The notes: generated from the sequence alone by a model not told the origin. Positions 43,276-51,863 are shown, counted from the first letter of the stretch. The stretch is DNA of 64,000 bases from Sphingomonas yunnanensis (GCF_019898765.1 NZ_JAIOKB010000009.1:101820-165819), one strand, 5' to 3'. Program-made: numbers and translations.

Positions 43276-44135
43276 GACCGATCAGGAAAAGCGAGTTGCG
43301 ACGGATTACTCTGCAGAGCAAGCTAGACTCGCTGCAAGCCGCGAAAACAGCGCTGGCCGGCATGACCGAGCAGGAGCGTGCCGATTACATTTCTGCTAAT
43401 GATGATCTGTGGACTGCGCTTCGCCATGACCTCTGGAAGGTCGGCAGCCAGAAGTGCTGGTATTCGGAGGTTATCATTGAGGCGGACGTCGGCGAGGTTG
43501 AGCACTTCCGACCCAAGAAGAAGGTTTGGAAATCCGAGCCACCTCATGGCGGCTACTGGTGGCGCGCCTTCGACTGGACGAACTTTCGTCTTGCTCACCC
43601 GTTGGTCAATCGCCGACGTAGGGATTATTCAACCGAGCACGTGGCCGGAAAGGGCTGCTACTTCCCGCTTCGCATCGAGGCGACGCGCGCCACCTCGGAA
43701 CCGGCGGAAGGCGACGAGGAGCCGGTGCTCCTCGACCCAGCGAGCTCCTCGGATTTCAGGCTCATATGCTTTGATACCAACAGCGGCCGTCCTGTCCCGC
43801 GTTACCCCAAAGCCGATCAGGCAAATGCCTGGTTGCACGAGCGCGCCGAGCAGACGATCAATTTTTATCATCTGAACGAAGGAACCTGGAATGCCAAACG
43901 AGCCGACTTGATGCGTGATGTCGGCATCGCGTGCGACCGGGCGATGGAAGCGAGGATGACGGGTGACGGGGCGAAGTTCCAGAAATATATCGGAGAGATC
44001 ATGGAGTTTGTGGATGACGCCGCTGAATTTTCGGCGGCCGCGAAGCAGATGGTTGGGGAGAAAGGCTTGCTTAACGATATCTATGCACCGATCCCGTCCA
44101 CTCTACCCTCTCAATTAGACGCCTCTGGCAGCTGA
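43272..44135 (+). CDS. PtuB-like HNH nuclease
   Basis: The 287-aa protein starts at an ATG overlapping the ATPase stop (ATGA). It contains KCWYSEVIIEADVGEVEHFR followed by PKKKVW, then GGYWWRAFDWTNFRLAHPLV. This corresponds to the Septu HNH pattern C-x-Y-C-E...VEHFRPK...GYYWLAYDW.N, with the second cysteine replaced (CWYSE instead of CxYCE). The change may weaken a structural zinc site but leaves the VEHFRPK catalytic histidine intact. DLMRDVG and KGLLNDIYAPI occur further on. It is followed 4 bp later by hsdM. Confidence 0.82.
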   Translation: MRPIRKSELRRITLQSKLDSLQAAKTALAGMTEQERADYISANDDLWTALRHDLWKVGSQKCWYSEVIIEADVGEVEHFRPKKKVWKSEPPHGGYWWRAFDWTNFRLAHPLVNRRRRDYSTEHVAGKGCYFPLRIEATRATSEPAEGDEEPVLLDPASSSDFRLICFDTNSGRPVPRYPKADQANAWLHERAEQTINFYHLNEGTWNAKRADLMRDVGIACDRAMEARMTGDGAKFQKYIGEIMEFVDDAAEFSAAAKQMVGEKGLLNDIYAPIPSTLPSQLDASGS

Positions 44136-44138
44136 ATC

Positions 44139-45602
44139 ATGTCCGATACAAAACAGATCGTCGATCGCGCCTGGTCCTATGCGCATGTTTTGCGCGACGA
44201 AGGAATCTCTTACCTCGCCTACATTGAGCAGATCACCTTCCTCCTGTTCCTAAAGATGGTCGACGAGATCGCCGCCGCGGACCCCATGCGCGCGCCCCTA
44301 ATCCCGCATCAGTGGGGCTGGGCCAGCCTCATCGAGCGGACCGGTCCCGACCTCATCGAGCATTACGAGCGCGTTCTTGAGCGGTTGAGCCAGCAACCCG
44401 GAATGCTTGGCGCCATCTTTCGCAAGCCGCGCCCGGAAATTGAAAATCCGCGCACCTTGCGACGGCTGATCGTCGACTTGATCGGCAGCGAAAACTGGAG
44501 TGCGCTTGCAGCCGATGTAAAGGGCGACATCTACGAGGGGCTGCTCGCGCGTACAGCCTCGGAGTCGCCCAAAGGGGCGGGACAATATTTCACGCCGCGC
44601 GGGCTGATCTCGGCGATCGTCGACTGCATACGGCCCACCGTTAAGGACACCGTCTGCGATCCGGCCGCAGGAACTGGCGGCTTCCTTTTAGCCGCACTCG
44701 AAGTTGCGAAAGCACAGGCGCGAGCACTCGACGAGACAGCGCTCGCGCATCTCCGAACGGACTTCGCGCACGGCTCGGAGTTGGTTCCCAACACCGCACG
44801 GCTATGCATCATGAACCTTTTCCTCCACGGAGTTGACGCAGATCCGCCACCCATCCGCGTCGGCGTCGATGCACTCGCTGAGGCTCCGGGCCGACGCTTC
44901 AGCGTCATCCTCACCAACCCGCCTTTTGGCACCAAGGGGACGGCGCGTGGAAGCGAAGAGGAGGACTCATCTGCCCCCGCCGGCGTACAAAATCGCCCGG
45001 ACTTGGCCGTCGCGACATCAAACAAGCAGCTGAACTTCCTGCAGCATGCCGTCGCGATGCTTGAGGACGGCGGGCGCTGCGCGATCGTGGTGCCGGACAA
45101 TGTACTCTTTGAAGCCGGGGCGGGCGAGGCCGTGCGTCGCCGACTCCTAAAGACTTGCCACGTGCACACTCTCCTTCGCCTTCCGCCCGGGATCTTCTAC
45201 GCTCAGGGCGTCAAGGCCAACGTGCTGTTCTTCGACAAGCGTCCCTCGACGCCCGATGAGGCGCTTTGGGTCTACGACCTGCGTACAGCAAAGCATTTTA
45301 CGCTTCGCCAGCGGCCGATCCAGCGCAGCGACTTCGACGAGTTCGTCGACCATTACGCCGACGGGAGCGAAGCGGCGCGACGCCGCCGGGCGACCGAGGG
45401 CACGTCCGACCGCTGGCGCGCCTATTCGCATCAAAACCTGCTCGAACGAGATAAAACTAACCTCGATCTCTCATGGCTACGCGAGCAGGTCGCGAGCGCC
45501 AACGAGGCATCGCTCGCGGCCCCGGCCGAGATCGCCAACTCAATCGCCCTTGATCTGCGCGCCGCAATCGAACGGTTCGATGCCGTCGCTCGCCGACTAT
45601 GA
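44139..45602 (+). CDS. hsdM: Type I restriction-modification DNA methyltransferase subunit
   Basis: The 487-aa protein is an N6-adenine methyltransferase. The helical N-terminus (WSYAHVLRDEGISYLAYIEQ, then ITFLLFLKMVDE) is the HsdM_N domain. S-adenosylmethionine binds at CDPAAGTGGFLLAAL and the catalytic motif IV is VILTNPPFGTKG. GAGQYFTPRGLISAIVDCI and VVPDNVLFEAGAGE are further conserved blocks. With HsdS it would methylate host DNA. No hsdR follows; the remaining 1.1 kb of the island is empty. The order hsdS, ATPase, HNH, hsdM with overlaps or gaps of a few bases indicates one operon. Confidence 0.95.
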   Translation: MSDTKQIVDRAWSYAHVLRDEGISYLAYIEQITFLLFLKMVDEIAAADPMRAPLIPHQWGWASLIERTGPDLIEHYERVLERLSQQPGMLGAIFRKPRPEIENPRTLRRLIVDLIGSENWSALAADVKGDIYEGLLARTASESPKGAGQYFTPRGLISAIVDCIRPTVKDTVCDPAAGTGGFLLAALEVAKAQARALDETALAHLRTDFAHGSELVPNTARLCIMNLFLHGVDADPPPIRVGVDALAEAPGRRFSVILTNPPFGTKGTARGSEEEDSSAPAGVQNRPDLAVATSNKQLNFLQHAVAMLEDGGRCAIVVPDNVLFEAGAGEAVRRRLLKTCHVHTLLRLPPGIFYAQGVKANVLFFDKRPSTPDEALWVYDLRTAKHFTLRQRPIQRSDFDEFVDHYADGSEAARRRRATEGTSDRWRAYSHQNLLERDKTNLDLSWLREQVASANEASLAAPAEIANSIALDLRAAIERFDAVARRL

Positions 45603-45867
45603 CGGATTCTCCTGAAGCAAACAGAGGCGTTTTTCCGTCAGCGGCTCGCCTAGCACTGCTGAGCGGACGACGGCTTTTAGGATCAACCGTCTGTCGGGCG
45701 GACGACCGAAATTAGGGTTCGAAGCTGGCGGTGCGCTCAAGCTGGACGAGCGTCCGCTAAGGCTTCGTAACAGCCGAAAACGGTCAGGTTCCCGGTTTCC
45801 ATCCGAGGTAAACGATCAAGCCCTCATCCCTGCCACCTAAACGAACACCCGGTTTGTACGGGCCTGC

Positions 45868-46075
45868 GCCTGAAAGCGGATATGCAGCTATCACCCCCGG
45901 CAGGCGCGCGAGCCCCCTCCCCTGCCCGATGAACGAACGGCCGGCTCCCCCGGCCGTCCGCCCGAAAGCGGACAGGCAGCTATCCACCCCGCCGGCAATC
46001 GAGCCCCCCTTCCCTGCCCGCTGAACGAACAGCCGATCTTCTACTACCGTCTGCTCGGAGCAGGCGGGCAGCTCG
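45868..46075. repeat. Dispersed intergenic repeat, tandem copies B
   Basis: The segment 45897-45988 matches the repeat at 10701-10793 (CAGGCGCGCGAGCCCCCTCC, CTGCCCGATGAACGAACGG, GCGGACAGGCAGCTATCCAC). A tail (GCGGATATGCAGCTATCACC) precedes it and a more diverged unit (CTTCCCTGCCCGCTGAACGA) follows, a head-to-tail array with a period of about 100 bp. Confidence 0.7.
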
Positions 46076-46644
46076 CCGCCCCAAGCCCGCGATTGAACAC
46101 TATTCCTGCGCGGCGGAGAAATCCGATTCTCGCCGCCGCCAGTCGGAAACGATTAGGCGGTAACTCAGCGGTCCAGGCCTTAATTCCCGCCCCCCCCCAC
46201 AAACGGCCATAAAGGCCGAACCGCGGACCGAAACAGCCGGGCAGCTTTCGCGGCCGTTGCGCGGGACACCGGCGTACCGGCGTGATTTGGGCCGAGTTCG
46301 ATGGCCGCGGATCACCTTCGTAGATGACACCCTCAATCCGTGTGGGACGGGTACTCTCATATTTGACCCGGGGGGCGCGACTACATCAGGATGGAACCGC
46401 TCTAAGCGACGGCGGCTTCCGCCTCACCACGTCCCGCCCCCCGGGGGGGGGGAGTAGCCTTTTGGCAGTCTTGTCAGTGAAGCGCGTAGCGCGTCATTGA
46501 TGAAGATATTACCGAAGCACGTGGGCGAGATCGGATACAAAAGCGTCCATGACGCACACAAAGGGCTTGCGACATCGGAGGCTCGGCCCCTCAGTTCAGC
46601 GTTCGTGGCGGTTCATCGCTGATCGCCCGCAACCGCATCGGAGT

Positions 46645-46664
46645 GTGGGAACAAACGTGGGAAC
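46645..46664. promoter_or_regulatory. Paired GTGGGAAC words near the right att site
   Basis: GTGGGAACAAACGTGGGAAC lies about 55 bp left of the tRNA 3' end. Word and 12-bp spacing match the pairs at 17639/17651 and 17834/17846, consistent with integrase arm-binding sites on both ends of the element. Confidence 0.5.
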
Positions 46665-46718
46665 GAAGCGACAGCCGCAGTCGAAACACCAGCTTTCCGG
46701 CCGATTTTCACAGCAGCC

Positions 46719-46733
46719 TTGGCGGAGACGGAG
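46719..46733. other. Right attachment site core (attR) inside the tRNA 3' end
   Basis: TTGGCGGAGACGGAG repeats 17699-17713 exactly. It covers the encoded CCA, the discriminator base and the 3' acceptor strand of tRNA-Ser, the usual target of P4-type integrases. Confidence 0.82.
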
Positions 46734-46809
46734 GGATTCGAACCCTCGATACGGTTTCCCGTATGACGCTTTAGCAAAGCGTTGGTTTCAGCCACTCACC
46801 CACGTCTCC
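46720..46809 (-). tRNA. tRNA-Ser (anticodon GCU)
   Basis: Read on the minus strand the gene starts GGAGACGTGGGTGAGTGGCT and ends CGTCTCCGCCA with CCA encoded. The acceptor strands GGAGACG and CGTCTCC pair fully. The anticodon arm is ACGCT-TTGCTAA-AGCGT, giving GCU. A long variable arm (CATACGGGAAACCGTAT) marks a class II serine tRNA, and GGGTTCGAATCCC forms the T arm. It is the insertion site of the island to its left. Confidence 0.96.
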
Positions 46810-46968
46810 GGGCCGGCGTGAGGCGCGGCTATAGCGAGCGTCATCGACCTGATCAATGGGCCTGCGGCAATTCGGTGCGCCGCGTCACGGAGTCGGGTCG
46901 TCGCGGTGTTCATTGCCCGGACAGCAGCGCTGTCGCTATGCTGGCGCACCGGTGTGGGGACAGTGACG

Positions 46969-47736
46969 ATGCGGACGATAGGGCGCGGTGTGCGGGGCGC
47001 GATGATGGTGGCGGGGCTCGCGCTGGCGGCGCCCGAAGCGGCGGGCGCGCAGGTGCGCACGATCGATCCCAACGCCGCGATCGACCAGGACGTCGGCGGC
47101 CAGCCAGCGGTGCGCACGCCGCGCGCGCCGCAGCCGGTCGAGCCGGTCCAGCGCGACGATGAACCGCTGCCTCCGGCCGAGACGCCGCCCGCGACGTCCA
47201 CCCCGCCGACGCCGCAGGGCGACGCGCGCGCCAACGCCACCACCAACGCGGCGGAGACCTACAAGCGCGACGACCTGATCGCCGCGGGCGAGGGCGTGTT
47301 CGGCAAGGGCGCCGAGGGCTTCGCGCAGATCATCGAGAAGATCCTCAAGGACCAGGGCGAGCCGAACGCCTATATCGCGGGCCGCGAGGCCTCTGGCGCC
47401 TTCGTCGTCGGGCTGCGCTATGGATCTGGGATCATGACGCACAAGGTCGAGGGACAGCGCCCCGTCTATTGGACCGGTCCGTCGGTCGGCTTCGACGTCG
47501 GCGGCGACGCCAACAAGGTCTTCGTGCTCGTCTACAACCTCTACGACACGCACGACCTGTTCAATCGGTTTCCCGGCGCCGAGGGGCGGCTGTACTTCAT
47601 CGGCGGCTTCGCGGCGACCTATCTCCGCCGGGGCAATGTCGTACTGATCCCGGTGCGGCTCGGGGTCGGCTGGCGCGCCGGCGTCAACGTCGGCTACATG
47701 AAGTTCAGCGAGACCGCGAAATGGCTGCCGTTCTGA
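46969..47736 (+). CDS. DUF1134 (EipA-like) envelope protein
   Basis: The 255-aa protein from the ATG at 46969 begins with a signal peptide (MRTIGRGVRGAMMVAGLALA, then APEAAGAQ). A Pro-rich linker (PLPPAETPPATSTPPTPQGD) leads to the DUF1134 domain: ASGAFVVGLRYGSGIMTHKV, VYWTGPSVGFDVGGDANKVF, VLVYNLYDTHDLFNRFPGAE and VRLGVGWRAGVNVGYMKFSE. The Brucella member EipA is a periplasmic b-barrel protein needed for envelope integrity. A start 21 codons upstream is possible but would place extra residues before the signal peptide. Confidence 0.88.
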   Translation: MRTIGRGVRGAMMVAGLALAAPEAAGAQVRTIDPNAAIDQDVGGQPAVRTPRAPQPVEPVQRDDEPLPPAETPPATSTPPTPQGDARANATTNAAETYKRDDLIAAGEGVFGKGAEGFAQIIEKILKDQGEPNAYIAGREASGAFVVGLRYGSGIMTHKVEGQRPVYWTGPSVGFDVGGDANKVFVLVYNLYDTHDLFNRFPGAEGRLYFIGGFAATYLRRGNVVLIPVRLGVGWRAGVNVGYMKFSETAKWLPF

Positions 47737-48276
47737 TCCAACGCTGAGCTGAGGCGCGGGTCGATGTCGCCCGTCGGATCGCCGACGCGGCGCCATCGAG
47801 GGAAGTGCTGGGTTCCGCGACGATCATGTCTCCGGGATGGCCCAGCGCGCCCCCGGTCTGAGGCCGGCCCAGCACCGGCGGCAGACGACGCGGTCCCTGC
47901 CTGATGTCGCTCCAGCGCTGCTCACCGATGCGCCGTGAGAATATCGGCCAAGAGTGCGTCCGCGGCCCTGGCTCGACGGCCGGCGCGCGGCGCGATGAGG
48001 AACCCCGCCGTTGGCCCATTATGGCGTCGAGCGGCGCCTACGTGACCAGCGTCCGGGCAGGCCGCGGCGGCGCGGTCGGGCGACATGAACGGGTCGAGCC
48101 CCGCTTCGCCGTGGAGTGAGCGGTGAGCGCCATGGTCAAGGTCGGCGCGATCAGGGGGTACAGCCGGTCGGACAGGCGAGCACCGCCCAGGCGCACCGGC
48201 CACGATCAGGACGGCGACGATCGGCACGCCGGCGCCGCGATGACCGAGGACGCGGCAGCGGATCGCCCCACGCGCT
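47737..48276. other. Gene-less G+C-rich stretch
   Basis: Several frames are open on both strands as expected from high G+C, but none has recognised motifs. A minus-strand hydrophobic segment (GVPIVAVLIVAGAPG near 48190-48235) recalls a membrane helix of a PepSY-type protein, which often follows TonB receptor genes, yet no intact gene is present. Confidence 0.35.
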
Positions 48277-50331
48277 TCAGTGACGGTAGCGCAGCGTCGC
48301 CAGCAGCGTCCGCGGCGCGCCCGGATAGATATAGCTGTCCTGCGAGTCATAATAGCGCCGGTCGGCCAGGTTCTGGAGGTTGGCGGTGAGCTCGACCCGC
48401 TCGCTCAGCGTATAGTAGAGCGCGGCGTCGAACCTGGCATAGCCGGGGACGCGGAAGGTGTTGGGCAGATAGGCCTCACGCGCGCCGACGTAGAAGATTC
48501 CGCCGCCGAGCGCGACGGGCAGCGACGGCGGATCGAGGCGGGCCCACAGGCTGGCCTGGTCGCGCGGCACGTTGAGGAGATGGTCGCCGACCGGGATCGC
48601 CTGGTCACGCGTGACGACCGCGTCGGTGTGCGCGTAGCTGGCGACGAGCTGGAGCGGGCGCAGCGGTCGCGCGCTCAGATCCCCTTCGATCCCGCGCGAT
48701 CGCTCCTGGCCGGCGAGGATCGAGAAGTCGGGGTCGGCGGGATCGGGCGTGGCGACGTTCCGCTTGCGGATCTGGTAGAGCGCCGCCGAGGCGGTGAGCC
48801 GGTCGTCGCGTGCGGCGTAACGGACGCCGAGCTCATATTGCTCGCCCTGCTCGGGCGCGGGCGTGCCGCCGGTGCGCAGGCGCGTCGAGGTCTGCGGGTT
48901 GAAGCTTCGCGCGCAATTGGCATAGGCGCGCAGCCGATCCGAGAATGAGTGGATCACGCCCAGGCGCGGGGTGAGCTGGCCCTGGTGGAAACGCTTCACG
49001 TCGCGTGCCAGGCGGTCGTTGCGCCACTCGGCGAAGCGGTCGTAGCGCAGGCTCAGCAAGGTCTGCCATCGCGGTGTCAGCGAGACGAGGTCCTGGGCAT
49101 AGCCGCCGCGATCGCTCGTCACCATGCGCCGCAGCCGCAGGCGCGGCGGCAGCCCCGCCGCGGCGCCGGCGTAGACGGGCGCGAGAATGTCGATCGGCGC
49201 GACCGCGTCATAGCGGCGAAAGTCGTTCGATCCCGCTGTCCGTGTGCCGTCCACGCCGACGACGAGACGATGCTCCAGTCCGGCGAGGTCGACGTCGCCG
49301 TGGATCTCGGCGAAGGCGTTCAGATCAGTGCCCGGCGAGCGCACCAGCGTGAACTCGCGATCGACGGTGCGACCATCGACCTCAAGCCGCGTCGTCTGCG
49401 TCGCCGCCCGGCGGTCGGCGTTGCCGTGACGCTCGACCCCGGTCCGCATCGACCAGCCGCCACCGAGATCCTGGTCGAGCAGCGCCGACAGGTCGCTGTC
49501 GCGCACGCCGTAGCGGTCGCTCGGCTCGCCGAGGAAGCGCGCGCGCGGCAGCCGGAACAGGATCTCGCCCAGCGAGTCCGGGTCGAAGCCGCGGTCGGGC
49601 ATGGTGACGATATGCTGGTAATAAGCGCGCAGGTCGAGCCGCGTACCCGGCGCGGGCCGCCACGCGAGCGCGCCGCCGACGGTCCATCGCCGCGGGTCGA
49701 CCCAGTCGCGAAAATTGCCACCGCGCTCGTAGGCGCCGGTGAGGCGCAGCCCGACCGAGTCCGACATGGGCCGATTGATGTCGGCCTGCACCCGCGACTT
49801 ACCGAAACTGCCGCCGCTCACCGCGAGCTCGCCGCCGGCGCGCGCCGCGGGTGCCTTGGTCACCACGTTGACGATGCCGCCTGGCTCGAGATAGCCGGTC
49901 GACACCGACGCGGGGCCCTTGATTACCTCGATCCGCTCGACGTGCACCAGATCGACCGTGGTGTCGTAGAAATCGTGGCGGAAGCCGTTGAAGAGACCGG
50001 TCGCGGCGTCGAAGCCGCGGATGCCGAACGAGTCGGTCACGCCCAGATAGGCTTCCTTGCGGACCACCCCCGAGATGTTGCGGGTCGCCTCGCTCAGCCG
50101 CAGGAAGCCCTGGTCCTGGATGAGCTTGGCCGGCACGGTCTGGATCGCGACCGGCAGGTCCTCGATCGGCGCGTCGAGATGGGTCGCCGCGGCGGCGCCA
50201 CGCTCTCCCGAGACGACGATGTCACGCTCGACCGACGCGTCCGCCGACGCCTGCTCCTGCTGGGCCAGCGCCGGCGCCGCGACCATCATCGTCCCCGCCG
50301 CTGACAGCAGCACCGACCGCCCTCGCCTCAT
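48277..50331 (-). CDS. TonB-dependent siderophore receptor
   Basis: The 684-aa protein has a signal peptide (MRRGRSVLLSAAGTMMVAAP, then ALAQ). The plug domain follows (DLPVAIQTVPAKLIQDQGFL, RNISGVV, FGIRGFDAATGLFNGF, VERIEVIKGPASVSTGYLEP), then a 22-strand-type barrel with conserved LTPRLGVIHSFSDRLRAYAN and EQGEQYELGVRYAARDDRLT. It ends with aromatic-rich strands and a terminal RYRH. It would import iron chelates across the outer membrane with TonB energy. No siderophore genes are adjacent. A candidate Fur-like operator lies just upstream. Confidence 0.92.
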   Translation of the reverse strand: MRRGRSVLLSAAGTMMVAAPALAQQEQASADASVERDIVVSGERGAAAATHLDAPIEDLPVAIQTVPAKLIQDQGFLRLSEATRNISGVVRKEAYLGVTDSFGIRGFDAATGLFNGFRHDFYDTTVDLVHVERIEVIKGPASVSTGYLEPGGIVNVVTKAPAARAGGELAVSGGSFGKSRVQADINRPMSDSVGLRLTGAYERGGNFRDWVDPRRWTVGGALAWRPAPGTRLDLRAYYQHIVTMPDRGFDPDSLGEILFRLPRARFLGEPSDRYGVRDSDLSALLDQDLGGGWSMRTGVERHGNADRRAATQTTRLEVDGRTVDREFTLVRSPGTDLNAFAEIHGDVDLAGLEHRLVVGVDGTRTAGSNDFRRYDAVAPIDILAPVYAGAAAGLPPRLRLRRMVTSDRGGYAQDLVSLTPRWQTLLSLRYDRFAEWRNDRLARDVKRFHQGQLTPRLGVIHSFSDRLRAYANCARSFNPQTSTRLRTGGTPAPEQGEQYELGVRYAARDDRLTASAALYQIRKRNVATPDPADPDFSILAGQERSRGIEGDLSARPLRPLQLVASYAHTDAVVTRDQAIPVGDHLLNVPRDQASLWARLDPPSLPVALGGGIFYVGAREAYLPNTFRVPGYARFDAALYYTLSERVELTANLQNLADRRYYDSQDSYIYPGAPRTLLATLRYRH

Positions 50332-50347
50332 CCGACTTCTCTCCAGT

Positions 50348-50370
50348 GCGACGCATTATCATAGCATCGC
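50348..50370. promoter_or_regulatory. Inverted repeat upstream of TonB receptor gene (possible iron-dependent operator)
   Basis: GCGACGC and GCATCGC, separated by ATTATCATA, form an imperfect inverted repeat 17 bp before the start codon. Its centre (TATGATAAT on the minus strand) resembles half of a Fur box. The link to iron control is inferred. Confidence 0.35.
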
Positions 50371-50474
50371 CGTAAGAGGGTCGGGCGGAAAGAGACCGCT
50401 ATCTTCGCCGGTCAGGAAGGCGGGGGCGGCGCGCCGCGCCGCCGGACGTCTCGCTCGCGCGGCGGCTCAGCGCC

Positions 50475-51809
50475 TCACCGCGCCCCTGGGAACTGTGTCG
50501 CCTCGAAGCGCAGCGGCTGACCCTGCGGCGCGGCGCCGAGCTCGTCCTCCCACATCGCCACCTCGCCGCGAATGATCGTGCCGATCGGCTTGCCGGTCAG
50601 CTCCATCCCCGTGAAGGGCGACCAGCCCGACCGCGACGCCAGCCACTCGTCCTCGATCGTCCAGCGCTTGCGCAGGTCCACCACGGTGAAGTCGGCGTCA
50701 TAGCCGCGCGCGATCCGGCCCTTGCCGACCAGCCCGAAGATGCGCTGCGCGCCCGCGCTGGTCAGCTCGATCACGCGCTGCAGCGAGAGGCGACCATGCG
50801 CGGCATGGTCGAGCAGCAGCGGCAGCAAGGTCTGCACGCCCGGCATCCCGCTCGGGCTCGCGGGATAGTCCTTGCCCTTCTCCTCCAGCGTGTGCGGCGC
50901 GTGATCGGAGCCGATCACGTCGGGCACGCCCTGGTTGAGCCAATGCCACAGCCCGTCGCGGTGCGCGCCCGATCGGATCGGCGGATTCATCTGCGCCAGC
51001 GTGCCGAGCCGCGGATACGCCTCCTCGCCCGCCAGCGTGAGATGCTGCGGCGTCACCTCGCAGCTGGCGATGTCCTTGTTGCGCCCGAGCAGCTCGAGCT
51101 CGGCCGGCGTCGTGACGTGGAGCACGTGGATGCGCCGCCGCGCCGCGCGCGCCAGCCGGAGGATCCGCGTCGTCGCCAGCATCGCGCTCTCGTCGTCGCG
51201 CCACACCGGGTGCGAGGATGGGTCGCCCGCGACGCGCTCGCCGGCGCGCGCGTTCATGCGGTCCTCGTCCTCGGCGTGGATCGCGACGCGGCGGACGCCG
51301 TGCGCCAGCACCTCGGCGAGGCGCGAATCCTCGCTGACGAGCAGGTCGCCGGTGGAAGCGCCCATGAAGATCTTCACTCCCGCGGTGCCGGGCAGTCGCT
51401 CCAGCTCGGCGAGCTCGCGCGCATTGTGGTTGGTCGCGCCGACGTAGAAGGCGTGGTCGCACCACATCCGACCCTGCGCGCGCGCCAGTTTGTCCGCGAT
51501 CGCCTCGGCCGAGTCGGTGTTGGGCTTGGTGTTGGGCATCTCGAACACCGCCACCACGCCGCCGCGCACCGCGGCCTCGCTGCCGCTCGCGAGATCCTCC
51601 TTATGCTCCAGGCCCGGCTCGCGGAAATGCACCTGGCTGTCGATCACGCCGGGCAGGATGTCGAGCCCGGTACAGTCGATCCGCCGTCCCGCGTCACCGC
51701 TGGCGCCGATCGCGACGATCCGGCCCTCGTTCACGCCGACGTCGGCCCTGACCGGTCCGCCCGGGGTATGGACGGTCCCACCGCTCAGCAGGAGATCGTA
51801 GCTCGCCAT
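50475..51809 (-). CDS. pyrC: Dihydroorotase
   Basis: The 444-aa amidohydrolase shows the class I dihydroorotase pattern. The metal site is DILPGVIDSQVHFREPGLEH (H-x-H form with the FREPG motif), then EMPNTKPNTDS, VKIFMGASTGDLLV (the Lys that is carboxylated), VAIHAEDEDR, HVLHVTTPAELELL and VIGSDHAPHTLEEKG. It makes or opens dihydroorotate in pyrimidine synthesis. QVHFREP replaces the more usual DVHVHFREPG, so one of the two leading histidine ligands is Gln (SQVH); catalysis should be checked. It stands alone on the minus strand, back to back with ygfZ. Confidence 0.9.
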   Translation of the reverse strand: MASYDLLLSGGTVHTPGGPVRADVGVNEGRIVAIGASGDAGRRIDCTGLDILPGVIDSQVHFREPGLEHKEDLASGSEAAVRGGVVAVFEMPNTKPNTDSAEAIADKLARAQGRMWCDHAFYVGATNHNARELAELERLPGTAGVKIFMGASTGDLLVSEDSRLAEVLAHGVRRVAIHAEDEDRMNARAGERVAGDPSSHPVWRDDESAMLATTRILRLARAARRRIHVLHVTTPAELELLGRNKDIASCEVTPQHLTLAGEEAYPRLGTLAQMNPPIRSGAHRDGLWHWLNQGVPDVIGSDHAPHTLEEKGKDYPASPSGMPGVQTLLPLLLDHAAHGRLSLQRVIELTSAGAQRIFGLVGKGRIARGYDADFTVVDLRKRWTIEDEWLASRSGWSPFTGMELTGKPIGTIIRGEVAMWEDELGAAPQGQPLRFEATQFPGAR

Positions 51810-51863
51810 CGTCCGTCCTTTCCGGGTCTTTCACCGTGTGCGCCGCCTCCCTACCTTGCCGGC

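Larger units (their letters stand above)
45603..46719. other. Right end of the island: repeats, no genes
   Basis: No gene is supported in 1.1 kb. It holds tandem copies of a dispersed repeat (45868-46075), a C/G homopolymer tract (CCCCCC at 46436-46442 followed by a run of ten G), and the GTGGGAAC pair at 46645/46657. The final 15 bp join the tRNA gene. Confidence 0.6.

Noticed and set aside
45603..46719. Possible hsdR after hsdM
   Set aside because: No DEAD-box or nuclease motif is present on either strand; only repeats are found.
46549..46821. 90-codon plus frame across the tRNA-Ser gene
   Set aside because: It is the translated complement of a tRNA (RRRRDSNPRY pattern), a common false call.
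48949..50304. 451-codon plus-strand frame opposite the TonB receptor gene
   Set aside because: The minus strand encodes a complete receptor with plug and barrel motifs; the plus frame has no domain and is a compositional shadow.
50796..51863. N-terminal extension of the ygfZ frame
   Set aside because: It runs antisense to pyrC; the first ATG with homology character is at 51864.
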